A DNA stretch of 64,000 nt from CBDIHP01 sp965279195. GTDB taxonomy: Bacteria; Planctomycetota; Planctomycetia; Isosphaerales; Isosphaeraceae. A program made the position numbers and the translations under genes. The stretch is taken from the NCBI GenBank assembly GCA_965279195.1, contig CBDIHP010000048.1, positions 496,001 through 560,000 of the forward strand, in the 5' to 3' direction. Positions 24,952 through 34,197 of the stretch are shown in pieces (the stretch's first letter is position 1; every line of letters starts with the position of its first letter). The notes beneath the pieces are model-generated. The model worked only from the letters and a program-made list of their open reading frames with translations. It was not told the DNA's origin and did not search any database.

Positions 24952-27372
24952 GTGCGCGTCTTCCGCGAAATGTTGGCGACCGTGCGTCAAGAGTCCAGGC
25001 AACGGTCCCGCCGCGTCCGTCCGCGGGGAGGGCTCGGCTGGATGTCGCCGGGGCGTGAGCTGCTGGAGTCGCTGGAGGACCGCAGGCTCCTCACCACGTA
25101 TGTCAACCTGAACGTCACGAACAACACCCAGGCGAACGGGGCGGGTGCGGGGCTGCCTAGCAGCGGCATCTACGTCTTCTTCACCCAGGAGAACGCCAAC
25201 ACCGAGTGGACGATCGACCCGAGCACCGGGATCGCCACCGCGAACGCGCCCGGGGTGGCCGCGCCCAGCGTGACGGTGGCTCAGATTGAGGCGGCGGGCG
25301 GGGCGATCAAGATCGATTCCTCGCTCACGGTGAACTCGGCCCGCATCTACCTCAGCAGCTCGCCGACGGCCGTCGGATTCAACTCCAGCGGCGACATCAC
25401 CAGTCCGAACGCATCGACGGCGAATTACTACTATGATTTCGTCGAGTTCGCCTACAACGTCCAGCCGGGCGTGCTGAACATCGACACGACCCAGGTCGAC
25501 CAGCTCGGCATCCCGATCACGCTCCAGGTGTCGCCCGCCGACCCGAACTTCCCCGCCGGCTCGGGGATCATCTCCACGCTCGACCGCCAGACCCTGATCT
25601 CCGACTTCCAGGCGATGGCCACCGGCCCGCTCACGCCCTATCTCGACTGCCTCTACCCCGATCCCAGCAACAAGGACAACTATTTTCGCCTGCTCAACCC
25701 CAAGGACGTCATCGTCGGCCAGCTCAACGCGGTGAGCCTGCAAGGCACGATCGCGACCTCGGGCTCGCCCGGCAACTGGACGGCCACCTACACCATCAAC
25801 GGCCCCGGCAGCCCCCCGCCGACCAACGGCGGCCTGGCGGTCGGCATGCACGTCAGCGGGCCGTTCATGCCCGCCGGCGCGGTGGTGAATTCGCTGCCGA
25901 ATTCCCCCGGCGGCAACACGGTCGTCATCAAGAGCAAGCTGCGCGACAATCCGTTCACGGCCTCGACGACGCCCGTCCAGCTCTTCTTCTTCAAGCAGCC
26001 GACCACGAAGCTGAACACCATCTTCGACCGCACGCTCGACGACTTCTTCGCCTACTACAAGGCCAACCCGAACACCCTCAAGGTCGAGCAGAACAGCAAC
26101 GGCACGAACGTCGTCTACACCGGGAACGTCGTGACCCTGCCGAACATCCCGAACATCAACGGCACGACCAGCACCTACACCGTGCTCCAGTTCACCGGGA
26201 ATAATGAAGTCTACAACATCTATTATCCCTTCTTCACGACGAACTCCGGCCTCGGCAAGCTGACGCCGAACGGGACACCCGTGCCCCCGCCGCCGGCGTG
26301 GTGGAACCCGACGCAGGGGCTCAAGTTCTTCGAGTCCCCCTCCAGCATGGTCTTCGGCGCCGACGGGGTGTTCGCCGACAACACCCAGCAGAACACCTCG
26401 GCCCCGAACCGGCCCAACTCGGCGATCCAGGGCGGCATCGAGAACGTCATGGTGACGGCCCTGGCCCGGGGCTACGCCACGACGTGGCAGTTCCTGAACG
26501 GCACGATCAGCCAGCAGCCACCGGTGAACGGCGTGTTCGCCAAGACCGCCACCGTCACGCTCACCACCGGCAAAACGTCCACGATCACCAGCACGTTGTA
26601 CATGTCATCCTATCAGATCGCGAACGTCCCGATGAGCCCCCAGGTCACGGCCGGGGCGCCGCCGGCGACGACCTTCACCGTCACCTCGCCGCTGCCGATC
26701 CCCCCGACCGCCCCGGACTTGCTCACGTTCTCGCAGTTCTATCCGACGGGCGGCACCTGGAGCGCCTTCGCCAACTTCCTCCACAACGGCGCGGGCTATG
26801 ACGTCACGATCGACGGCCGGGCCTATGCCTTGCCGTTCGACGACCAGGGGGGCTTCAGCTCCGACCTCAACTCCACGGCGGCCAACGGCGTGATCCCCAG
26901 CGCCCAGATCACCCTGGGGGCCTGGTCGCCGCAGACGGGCACGGTCAAGGCCGTCGGCAAGGACCTGCTCGTCACTGGCACCAACCGCCGCGACGTCATC
27001 CGATTGATCCCCGCGGCGAACAATCAGGTTCAGGTCCGGATGAACGGCAGCAACGTCGGGACCTACACCGTCGGGGGCCGGGTGATCGTCAACGGCCTCG
27101 ACGGCAACGACAGCATCGCCGCCTCCGGCCTGCCGATCCCCGTGAGCCTGTTCGGCGGCAAGGGGAACGACATCCTCATCGGCGGCCGGCGCGATGACAC
27201 ACTCTCGGGCGGGAGAGGGAACAACTTCCTGATCGGCAACCTCGGAAAGAACCGCTTCGTGAAGGGCCCCGGCCACGACCGGATCGACCCGGGCCCGGCC
27301 CCCCGCCTGAACCTCGATGAGGTCTTCCGGCTGCCGTCGGGCGGGACGAAGAAGGCCCGGAAGAGGACGTGA
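24952..27372 (+). CDS. Large secreted GH64-like protein with calcium-binding repeats
   Basis: The 806-residue protein opens with a basic stretch and 'LLESLEDRRLLTT', the planctomycete LEPRxLL-type N-terminus. Residues about 45-650 resemble glycoside hydrolase family 64 (beta-1,3-glucanase): 'IYVFFTQENANTEWTID', 'LQFTGNNEVYNIYYPF' and 'SSMVFGADGVFADNT', followed by 'ENVMVTALARGYATTWQFLNG'. Residues about 700-780 carry RTX-like 'GLDGNDSI', 'GGKGNDIL' and 'GGRRDDTLSGG' repeats. It may attack or bind beta-glucan. The GTG at 24952 has GGAG upstream. Activity is inferred only. Confidence 0.75.
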   Translation: MRVFREMLATVRQESRQRSRRVRPRGGLGWMSPGRELLESLEDRRLLTTYVNLNVTNNTQANGAGAGLPSSGIYVFFTQENANTEWTIDPSTGIATANAPGVAAPSVTVAQIEAAGGAIKIDSSLTVNSARIYLSSSPTAVGFNSSGDITSPNASTANYYYDFVEFAYNVQPGVLNIDTTQVDQLGIPITLQVSPADPNFPAGSGIISTLDRQTLISDFQAMATGPLTPYLDCLYPDPSNKDNYFRLLNPKDVIVGQLNAVSLQGTIATSGSPGNWTATYTINGPGSPPPTNGGLAVGMHVSGPFMPAGAVVNSLPNSPGGNTVVIKSKLRDNPFTASTTPVQLFFFKQPTTKLNTIFDRTLDDFFAYYKANPNTLKVEQNSNGTNVVYTGNVVTLPNIPNINGTTSTYTVLQFTGNNEVYNIYYPFFTTNSGLGKLTPNGTPVPPPPAWWNPTQGLKFFESPSSMVFGADGVFADNTQQNTSAPNRPNSAIQGGIENVMVTALARGYATTWQFLNGTISQQPPVNGVFAKTATVTLTTGKTSTITSTLYMSSYQIANVPMSPQVTAGAPPATTFTVTSPLPIPPTAPDLLTFSQFYPTGGTWSAFANFLHNGAGYDVTIDGRAYALPFDDQGGFSSDLNSTAANGVIPSAQITLGAWSPQTGTVKAVGKDLLVTGTNRRDVIRLIPAANNQVQVRMNGSNVGTYTVGGRVIVNGLDGNDSIAASGLPIPVSLFGGKGNDILIGGRRDDTLSGGRGNNFLIGNLGKNRFVKGPGHDRIDPGPAPRLNLDEVFRLPSGGTKKARKRT

Positions 27373-27448
27373 GCGTTGATGGGTAATGTCGGGGGAGGAT
27401 GAGCAGGCATCGGCTCCGCTTGGGGCCGGATCGATCAACGGTTGTTCT

Positions 27449-28057
27449 CTATTGCGGTCGTTGTAGATCGAACAGGTCGGTCGTCCTCGCGTAGGTGTCC
27501 CCGCCGAGGCGGCCGATCGTGCCGAGCTTGACCGGATCGACCTTCCCCTGCGCGTCGAGGACGCGGTCGTCGATGTGCATGGCGACGACCTCGCCGATCA
27601 CAAGCTGGGGGGCGATCGCGCCGTCGCCGAACGAGCGGATCTCCCGGACGACGCATTCGAGGGCCGTGGGCGACTCCGCCACCCGGGGCGGCCGGACCTT
27701 CCGGGACGGGACCAGCGTCAGGCCCGCGTGCTCGGCCTCCGACTCGCCCCGCGCGAACTCGCCGGCCGAGAGGTTCACCTGCTCGGCCAGCCGGTCGACG
27801 GCGGAATGGACCACGAACTCGCCGATCTCCTCCAGGTTCAGCAGCGTGTCCTTCTTCGCCCCGTCCCGGCGCAGGACCGGCGAGAACACCACGATCGGCG
27901 GATTCGCCCCGAACACGTTGAAGAAGCTGAATGGGGCGAGATTGACCCGGCCGGCGCCGTCGATCGTCGTCACCCAGGCGATCGGCCGGGGCGTGACGAT
28001 GCCCACGAGCCGGTGATACACCTCGACGACGCCGAGCTGGCTCACATCTAGATCCAT
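27449..28057 (-). CDS. Flavin reductase-like FMN-binding split-barrel protein
   Basis: The 202-residue protein has the flavin-reductase-like pattern: 'VVEVYHRLVGIVTPRPIAWVTT', 'NLAPFSFFNVFGANPPIVVFSP', 'KKDTLLNLEE', 'EFVVHS', and 'QLVIGEVVAMHIDD'. It should bind FMN and use NAD(P)H to reduce flavin or a small substrate. The start at 28057 gives the complete first strand; a longer frame to 28081 has no better context. It is transcribed convergently with the GH64-like gene and divergently from the DUF1559 gene. Confidence 0.88.
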   Translation of the reverse strand: MDLDVSQLGVVEVYHRLVGIVTPRPIAWVTTIDGAGRVNLAPFSFFNVFGANPPIVVFSPVLRRDGAKKDTLLNLEEIGEFVVHSAVDRLAEQVNLSAGEFARGESEAEHAGLTLVPSRKVRPPRVAESPTALECVVREIRSFGDGAIAPQLVIGEVVAMHIDDRVLDAQGKVDPVKLGTIGRLGGDTYARTTDLFDLQRPQ

Positions 28058-28186
28058 GAGGAGTCTCCTCTCAACAACCATCCACGCTGCGTTCCGACGG
28101 TTTTTTTCAACGGGATGCCTTGGCGCCCCGGGTCCCGCGGCGGTTCAATCGAGAGGAACCCGTCCACAATCGCCCGGGAGGTCTCG

Positions 28187-29077
28187 ATGCCAGCATCACG
28201 CCGAGGATTCACGTTGATCGAGCTGCTGGTCGTGATCGCAATCATCGGGGTCCTGGTGGCGCTGCTGCTGCCGGCGGTGCAGGGGGCCCGTTCGGCCGCG
28301 AGGTCGACCCAGTGCCGCAACAACCTCAAGCAGATCGGCATCGCGCTGCAGAGCTACCACTCGGCGAAGGGCGTCCTGCCGATGAGCTCGACCATCGGGC
28401 CCGGTCGGGGCAACGGCCATTCCTGCTTCACCATGATCCTGCCCTACCTGGAAGGCAACACGCTCTCGAACGCCTACAATTACTCGGTCGAGCCCTGGTT
28501 CGCGTCGAACGCGACGGTGACGTCGGTTCAGATTAGCACATTCCTCTGCCCCGAGGTCCCCGAGATCCGCAATCGGGCGGCCACCCAGGTCGTCCGCGAG
28601 GACGGGACGTTCCTGACCGGCAATTCGACCTTCTCCCCGGGCCATTATGCCGCCAACTGGGGCGGAGGGCACGGCACCTGGGCCCAGGATTTCCAGGCCA
28701 AGAAGACGAACTATCGTGGCGTGATGCTGCCCATCGCCAGCTCGACGGCCAAGGGCCAGAACCTCTGCATCCGGCTCGAACAGATCCGCGACGGCACGAC
28801 CAACACCATCGCCATCGGCGAGAAGCGAGACAGCCAGGGCTGGGCGGTCGGCGGATTCGGAGGCAGCGTCTTCGACCCCTGGACCTCCCCGGCATTCAAC
28901 CAGGACACCAACCTCCAGGGCCGTTTCGTCTACGCCGGATCCTACCATGCCGGCGGGCCGACGTTCGTCTTCTGCGACGGGTCCGTCCGCAGCCTGAAGC
29001 CCAGCGTCGACACCAATGTCTGGTATGCGCTGTTGACTCGCGACGGCCGGGAGATCATCAATGCGGACTCGTATTGA
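28187..29077 (+). CDS. DUF1559 prepilin-like protein
   Basis: The 296-residue protein starts with a short basic leader and a type IV pilin-like helix, 'RRGFTLIELLVVIAIIGVL', with cleavage expected after G7 and the Glu at +5. The rest is the DUF1559 domain ending in the H-x9-DG motif ('YHAGGPTFVFCDGS'). Planctomycete genomes hold many copies; they are thought to form pseudopilus-like surface structures, not proven. GGGAGG lies before the ATG. Confidence 0.92.
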   Translation: MPASRRGFTLIELLVVIAIIGVLVALLLPAVQGARSAARSTQCRNNLKQIGIALQSYHSAKGVLPMSSTIGPGRGNGHSCFTMILPYLEGNTLSNAYNYSVEPWFASNATVTSVQISTFLCPEVPEIRNRAATQVVREDGTFLTGNSTFSPGHYAANWGGGHGTWAQDFQAKKTNYRGVMLPIASSTAKGQNLCIRLEQIRDGTTNTIAIGEKRDSQGWAVGGFGGSVFDPWTSPAFNQDTNLQGRFVYAGSYHAGGPTFVFCDGSVRSLKPSVDTNVWYALLTRDGREIINADSY

Positions 29078-29110
29078 TGACCGATCGCCCTCGACGACCC
29101 GAGGCCCCGC

Positions 29111-29995
29111 ATGCGGCGGATTCGCTGGACCCTGCCACTCGCCCTGCTGACGACCTGCGGGATCTCCGCCGCGCAGGGGCCCGCGACGCCCCTCAAGTCC
29201 ACGGTCACGAATGATCTCGTCTACAAGCAGGTGGATGGCCAGGAGCTGACGCTCGACATCGCCCGCCCCGCCGACGGCGAGGGTTCGGCGCCGTTCCCGG
29301 CGGTGGTCGTGATCCACGGCGGGGCCTGGCGGACCGGCGACAAGAAGGACAACCGGACCCTCCTCGCCGAGTTCGCCGCTCGCGGCTACGTCGCCATCTC
29401 GCCGCAGTATCGGTTCTACCCGAAGGATGTGTTCCCCGCCCAGGTGCACGACGTCAAGGCGTCCGTTCGCTGGCTCAAGGCTCACGCGAAGGACTACCGC
29501 ATCGACCCCGACCGCGTCGGCGCCATCGGCTTCTCCGCCGGCGGCCACCTCTCGCTCATGCTCGGCGTGACGGGTCCCGACGACGGCCTCGAAGGGACGA
29601 TCCCCGACGATCGGAAGGATGTTGATACGAAGATCCGCGCGGTCGTGAATTACTTCGGCCCCGTCGACCTCGCCGCGCCCGACATCCCGTTCCTCTCCCA
29701 GGGACTCGTCCGCGACTTCCTCGGCGGCACCGCGATCCAGAAGCCCGAGGCCGCGAAGAGGGCCTCTCCGATCACCTACCTCGACCGCAAGGACCCGCCG
29801 ATCCTCACCTTCCAGGGCACCAAGGATCCGCTCGTCCCCCATTCCCAGGCCACGAAGCTCTCCGACGCCATGACCGTCCAGGGCATCCGCGGCCGGACCG
29901 AGCTGCTCATCGGCCTCGGCCACGGATGGAAGGGGGGCGAGTTCCGCCGCACCATGGACGAGGCCTACAGGTTCCTCGATACGCATCTCAAGTAA
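29111..29995 (+). CDS. Secreted alpha/beta-hydrolase (carbohydrate/acyl esterase)
   Basis: The 294-residue protein has a signal peptide (about residues 1-21, 'ALLTTCGISAAQG'), oxyanion-hole 'HGGAW' at 69-73, nucleophile S142 in 'GFSAGG', D239 in 'GTKDPLV' and H271 in 'GLGHGW', a complete catalytic triad of the BD-FAE/esterase-lipase type. It probably removes acyl or feruloyl groups from polysaccharide outside the membrane. It follows the DUF1559 gene by 33 bases. A stop-adjacent hairpin repeat begins two bases after its TAA. Confidence 0.88.
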   Translation: MRRIRWTLPLALLTTCGISAAQGPATPLKSTVTNDLVYKQVDGQELTLDIARPADGEGSAPFPAVVVIHGGAWRTGDKKDNRTLLAEFAARGYVAISPQYRFYPKDVFPAQVHDVKASVRWLKAHAKDYRIDPDRVGAIGFSAGGHLSLMLGVTGPDDGLEGTIPDDRKDVDTKIRAVVNYFGPVDLAAPDIPFLSQGLVRDFLGGTAIQKPEAAKRASPITYLDRKDPPILTFQGTKDPLVPHSQATKLSDAMTVQGIRGRTELLIGLGHGWKGGEFRRTMDEAYRFLDTHLK

Positions 29996-29996
29996 C

Positions 29997-30029
29997 CTTG
30001 GAGTGCGGAAGTAAAGCTTCCGCCTTTGA
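29997..30029 (+). repeat. Stop-adjacent hairpin repeat, copy 1
   Basis: CTTGGAGT begins just after the esterase TAA (29993-29995), then GCGGAAGTAAAGCTTCCGC forms a 7-bp stem and is followed by CTTTG. It matches three other copies, all immediately after stop codons in sense orientation. Confidence 0.75.
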
Positions 30030-30082
30030 TCGGGTCGGCCAGCCTCGATCTCACCCCGCGATAACTCCAGGAGCCTGCCTCG

Positions 30083-30418
30083 ATGGCTGGTGTACGCATG
30101 GTCCTTGTAATAACATCCATCATTGTGCATGTGCCGGAGAATGCCGAAGAGGATTTCACATTCGTGGAACCATTCGACGATCGACTCCGGGATGCCATCG
30201 CCTTCGCCTTTGCGGATGTCCCGGAGGTGGAATTTCCGGGGGTATCGACGCTGGATCCCATCTGGATCGAAGGGGCAAACCTCGGGCGTTGTTCTCGATG
30301 CGGTGGCCGGGTGACCGACTACACCGCGCCTGACCAACTTCCTGGCATCGCAGGGGGGCGATTGATCGCGGGGACCTGGTTGTGTGACGAGTGCGAGAAC
30401 TCTCCCGTGGCGGAGTAA
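30083..30418 (+). CDS. Hypothetical zinc-ribbon-like protein, 111 aa
   Basis: Residues 70-73 (CSRC) and 101-104 (CDEC) make two C-x-x-C knuckles about 28 residues apart, a probable zinc ribbon at the C-terminus. The first 65 residues are acidic and hydrophobic with no recognised fold. AGGAG lies nine bases before the ATG at 30083. No function can be assigned. It follows the esterase in the same direction after a hairpin repeat. Confidence 0.6.
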   Translation: MAGVRMVLVITSIIVHVPENAEEDFTFVEPFDDRLRDAIAFAFADVPEVEFPGVSTLDPIWIEGANLGRCSRCGGRVTDYTAPDQLPGIAGGRLIAGTWLCDECENSPVAE

Positions 30419-30447
30419 TTCCGGCGTCGAGGTCGATTGCTCCGTCT

Positions 30448-30480
30448 CCAAAGCGGAAGCTCCGCTCCCACGCTCCAAAA
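30448..30480 (-). repeat. Stop-adjacent hairpin repeat, copy 2
   Basis: On the minus strand TTTTGGAGCGTGGGAG starts at 30480, directly after the TAA (30481-30483) of the hydroxyacid dehydrogenase, and GTGGGAG pairs with CTTCCGC through two G-U pairs, followed by TTTGG. Confidence 0.75.
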
Positions 30481-31488
30481 TTAGAACCATAGGTGCTTGC
30501 GCACCGGGTTGAGCAAGTCTTCGCCCCTGGTGAATCGTTCGACGTTTTCCAGCAACGTCGCCAGATGTCTCCGCGCGATCACGGGAGAATATCCCGCGGT
30601 GTGCGGGGTGATCAGGACGTTGGGGAAGTCCCAGAGCGGGTGACTCGGGGGGAGGGGCTCCGTCTCGAAGACGTCCAGGGCCGCGCCGGCGATCTGCTTG
30701 TGACGCAGGGCGTTGAGAAGGTCGTCGAGCACCACGATCTTGCCCCGGCCGATGTTGATCAGGTAGGCCGACTTCTTCATTTTTGAAATGATCGCGTCGT
30801 TGAACAGCCCCGTGGTCTCCGGCGTCTGGGGCGCGGCGATCACGACGAAGTCGCTGGCGGCGAGGAGCGAGGGCAGCCGGTCGGCCGGCTCGACGGGCGG
30901 GACGCCCTCGACCTTCGGCGATTGCTCGGGGAACCGGTCCACCGCCCGGACCTTCATCCCGAACGCCAGGGCCCGACGCGCGATGTCCGCACCGATCGCC
31001 CCGAAGCCGACGATGCCCATGGTCGCGTCGGGCAGGTAGATCGTCGCCCGGTCCATGCCGTTGATGAGCCCGGGCCCCGACGCGAAGCTGACCCGGTTCT
31101 CCTCGCCACCGAGCGGCTCGTAGCGACGGGCACCCTGGTTGCGGATGTAGTGGTGCAGGTTGCGGGCGAAACAGAGGATGTAGCCCATCACCTGATCGGC
31201 GATGACGTCGCCGAACAGCCCCCGCATGTTCGTCAGGACGCAGGGGTGCTCGACCAGCTCGGGGAAGACGTAATGCTCCAGGCTCGCGGTGAAGGCCTGG
31301 ACCCACCGGAGCCGATCGGCCTGGGTGAGCAGTTCGGGGGTGATCTTGCCAAGGAAGGCGTCTGCACCCGGCATCGCGTTGTAGGCGATCAGCTCGTCGG
31401 CCGCGTTCACGAACTCGACCCCGGGCGCGCGGGATTCCAGGATCTCCAGGCGTTCCGGGTCCACGGCGGGGTAGATCACGATCTTCAT
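30481..31488 (-). CDS. D-isomer-specific 2-hydroxyacid dehydrogenase
   Basis: The 335-residue protein has the NAD site 'MGIVGFGAIGADIARRA', the substrate Arg region 'LINIGRGKIVVLDDLLNAL', 'GAALDVFETEPLP' with the Glu, and the final 'ITPHTAGYS' with the catalytic His. It reduces a 2-keto acid or oxidises a D-2-hydroxyacid (glyoxylate/hydroxypyruvate reductase-like); the substrate is not clear. GGAG lies seven bases before the ATG at 31488; a longer frame to 31557 starts without support. Confidence 0.92.
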   Translation of the reverse strand: MKIVIYPAVDPERLEILESRAPGVEFVNAADELIAYNAMPGADAFLGKITPELLTQADRLRWVQAFTASLEHYVFPELVEHPCVLTNMRGLFGDVIADQVMGYILCFARNLHHYIRNQGARRYEPLGGEENRVSFASGPGLINGMDRATIYLPDATMGIVGFGAIGADIARRALAFGMKVRAVDRFPEQSPKVEGVPPVEPADRLPSLLAASDFVVIAAPQTPETTGLFNDAIISKMKKSAYLINIGRGKIVVLDDLLNALRHKQIAGAALDVFETEPLPPSHPLWDFPNVLITPHTAGYSPVIARRHLATLLENVERFTRGEDLLNPVRKHLWF

Positions 31489-31504
31489 CGTCGAACTCCG
31501 TGAG

Positions 31505-32620
31505 CTACGGGCGTTGAACGGCCTCGACCAGCCGCGCGGCGATCCGCGTGGCACCATCGGCGGGGAAGGGGGGCGGGCCGGGCGTCAGCGTGAGCGCCCG
31601 GTCCAGTGCGGATTCGATCCGGAATCGTTCGAAGGCCCTCGCCGGCACGCAGACCGACCCGCCCCACGCCTTGAGCGCCCAGGCCAGGGCCCGGTACTCG
31701 GCGAAACCGCTCCGCATGGGGAAGACGAGCGGAATCTGCGCGACCATCGCCTCGCAGACCGCGCCATAGCCCGCCTTGGCCACGATGGCGTCGGCCGACG
31801 CGGCGAGGTCGGCCCCCGTCCATTCGGTGGCGGGCACGACGTGCAAGTTGCCGAACGAACCCAATTCGCCAGGCGCGGGGTGGAACCCGACGAAGTGCAG
31901 GCCCCGCTTCCCCATCGCCGCCAGGCGGTCCCATTCCAGGTTGGCCTGGCCGTACCGGCCGATGTAGAAATAGATGATCCTGTCGGACCCCGAAAGCCCT
32001 AACCTCTTCCGGAGTTCTGCCTTGCGATCGACCCCAGGCGTCACCACCATCCCGACGTCCTCGACCGGGACCGGGGCCATCGACGCCATCGAGAGCGCCG
32101 GCTCGGTCCGGAAGGCCAGGGTGGCGTGGCGGTACGCCTTCCTCAAGTCGGCCACGAATTTCGGGGCGTCGCCGCCGATCGCCTTCGCGTGGGGGGCGTA
32201 GATCTCCGCCCAGGTGAAGTTGGCCAGGAGGTAGCCGGGGACCCCTGCCTTCCGGGCCGCGACCAGGGGCAGGGGCGGGGCGTCGGCGAGCACCGCGCGG
32301 ATTCCTACCGAACGAAGCCAATTCACCTCGTCGTCGAGCCGGGCCAGCCCCTCGTCGTAGACCATCCGGGCGGTTCGGATGGTCTCCGGGCCGTCTGTGG
32401 CCGCGCTGTCGCCCGGCGGGTTGATCGCGCCCGAGTCGGACACAAACGAACCCAAATCGGCCGGCCGGGTCAGCCGCTCCCGCCAGTGCGGGTGGAGATC
32501 CGGGTGGCAGCGGATCGCCAGCGGCACCGACCCCGGCAGCCGATTCAGGACGGCCACGGTCCGGTTCAGGTGACCGAAACCGTGGCTCGTGACATACACC
32601 GCGACCCCGCCAGACGTCAT
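31505..32620 (-). CDS. GT-B glycosyltransferase (UDP-glycosyltransferase-like)
   Basis: The 371-residue protein starts 'GGVAVYVTSHGFGHLNRTVAVL', the glycine/histidine loop of UGT-like GT-B enzymes, and has a C-terminal donor domain with 'DRIIYFYIGRYGQ' and 'AIVAKAGYGAVCEAMVAQIPLVF', the pattern seen in MurG-like and UGT enzymes. It also resembles the N-terminal part of L-arabinokinase-like proteins. The sugar and acceptor are unknown. It lies 16 bases upstream of the hydroxyacid dehydrogenase in the same direction, so the two are probably co-transcribed. Confidence 0.8.
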   Translation of the reverse strand: MTSGGVAVYVTSHGFGHLNRTVAVLNRLPGSVPLAIRCHPDLHPHWRERLTRPADLGSFVSDSGAINPPGDSAATDGPETIRTARMVYDEGLARLDDEVNWLRSVGIRAVLADAPPLPLVAARKAGVPGYLLANFTWAEIYAPHAKAIGGDAPKFVADLRKAYRHATLAFRTEPALSMASMAPVPVEDVGMVVTPGVDRKAELRKRLGLSGSDRIIYFYIGRYGQANLEWDRLAAMGKRGLHFVGFHPAPGELGSFGNLHVVPATEWTGADLAASADAIVAKAGYGAVCEAMVAQIPLVFPMRSGFAEYRALAWALKAWGGSVCVPARAFERFRIESALDRALTLTPGPPPFPADGATRIAARLVEAVQRP

Positions 32621-32655
32621 GCGCCACCCTTATCGAACCGGAACGCGACCGATCG

Positions 32656-33630
32656 TCACGACGAGGCCGAGGGGCGGACCAGCGGCACCGAGGCCGTCGC
32701 CCGTCGGGGCGACTTGCTCGTCCAGAGGACCCCACCCAGTATCATAAGACCTCCGACCGTCGCGAGCGGCGTAATCCGTTCCCCGAAAAGGAGATGGCCC
32801 CAGAAAATCGCCAGGAGCGGCGCAACATTCCCGAACGTCGCGACCTGACTCGCGTCGAGACGCTTGAGCGCCAGGTTCTGGAACATCAGCCCGAAGAGTG
32901 TGACGACGAGCGTCAGGTGGGCCAGCCCGATCCAGGCCGCCCGCGACGCCCCCGACAGCGGCGACCAGCCCGGCATCGTCGCCAGCGCGATCGGGACGTC
33001 GAGCGCGCTGCCGACCAGGAACGTCCCCGCCAGGACGGGGATCGACCCGTAACGGTTGATCAAGGGTTTGCCCACCGTCAGATAGGCACCCCACGACGTG
33101 ACCGCCCCGATCAGGAGCAGGTCCCCCCGGAGCACGTCCGCGCCCGTCTTGTGGGAGTTCCAGAGGTTTTCGAGGGCGATCAGGCCCACCCCGAACACGC
33201 TCAGGGCGACCCCGGCGAACCGGTCGGGGCTGAGGCGTTCCTGGCCCAGGGTCGCGGCCAGGGCCAGGACGACCAGCGGACAGGTGGCGTAAATCAAGCT
33301 GATGTGAGACGTTGGGGCGAGCTTCGCGCCGTTGAGGAAGAACGCCTGGTTGATCGGGATGCAGAAGGCGGCGGTCAGGAGGACCCGCACCGGTTCGTTT
33401 TTCAGCATCCGCCGCAGCGCACCGCCCCTCGCCACGACCGGCCAGAGGCAGAGCCCGGCCAGCCCGAACCGGACCAGCGGGATCAGGCCCGTGGGCAGCT
33501 CCCTCACCGCGAACTTCGCGGCCGGGGCCGTGCTCGACCCGATCAACACCATGAGCGCCAGGAACCCATACGCCGCCCAGTCCCGGCCGCCCCGCCCGGC
33601 GGGCCCGAAACTGCCATCCCCGTCCGACAT
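32656..33630 (-). CDS. EamA/DMT-family transporter
   Basis: The 324-residue protein has about ten hydrophobic helices in two EamA halves; typical segments are 'PTSHISLIYATCPLVVLALAA' in the first half and 'ATFGNVAPLLAIFWGHLLFGE' in the second, the signature of the drug/metabolite transporter superfamily. Such carriers export amino acids or other small metabolites. A purine-rich GGGGGGAGG lies upstream of the ATG at 33630. It is 35 bases upstream of the glycosyltransferase and likely first in a three-gene unit. Confidence 0.9.
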   Translation of the reverse strand: MSDGDGSFGPAGRGGRDWAAYGFLALMVLIGSSTAPAAKFAVRELPTGLIPLVRFGLAGLCLWPVVARGGALRRMLKNEPVRVLLTAAFCIPINQAFFLNGAKLAPTSHISLIYATCPLVVLALAATLGQERLSPDRFAGVALSVFGVGLIALENLWNSHKTGADVLRGDLLLIGAVTSWGAYLTVGKPLINRYGSIPVLAGTFLVGSALDVPIALATMPGWSPLSGASRAAWIGLAHLTLVVTLFGLMFQNLALKRLDASQVATFGNVAPLLAIFWGHLLFGERITPLATVGGLMILGGVLWTSKSPRRATASVPLVRPSASS

Positions 33631-34197
33631 CGCGCCTCAACCTCCCCCCGGTCCCTCGCGTCGACGCGAAATCGTCGACGTCCGGGCCGTCTTGATGTTG
33701 CCATCCTACCCCCATCGGCAAGACACGCCACCCGAGCTTGACGTTCCTTCGCCGGGACATTTTCACGGGGCCGTCGGAAAAAAATCCGGGACGCGGCCAT
33801 TCCACCTCGTCCTTGATGATTGCGTGCATTCGATTGTCCGGTCGATCAACCCGCGCGACGAAGGGGTTCGTTGTCGCGTGGTGTTGCCCTGAAACGGTTT
33901 GCAAACAATTGTTGAGCCCCGCCAGGTTATGCGGGTCCGTGCGAGCGAACTTCCGGATCGCGGTGCGTCTGCTTAGGCCTTGGGCGGGCGTGCATACATT
34001 TTGAGACGTGACAGGCACATGGTGGAGGCGGCGGAAACTTCCCGTCCAGGTAGGCATATGCGTTGTCAGGATTTTTTACTTGCGGGGTGCAAAGGGCACG
34101 GATATCAAGACACTTGCCTCTTCCACGTCTTACGTCGACGCGGCGGACCGCGTCGGATCTGTTCATGATCTCAAAGGTCGAAGGGAGAGTTGGCATC
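33631..34197. other. Divergent intergenic region
   Basis: About 570 bases without a supported gene between the leftward transporter and the rightward DUF1559 gene, richer in A/T around 33770-34100. Two adjoining small palindromes, GTTTGCAAAC (33897-33906) and AACAATTGTT (33904-33913), may be regulatory, but nothing connects them to a regulator. Confidence 0.35.

Noticed and set aside
28196..31306. A 1036-codon open frame on the minus strand
   Set aside because: It is antisense to the DUF1559, esterase and other genes; its translation is Arg/Ala/Pro/Val-rich with no domain, a usual shadow of high-GC coding sequence.
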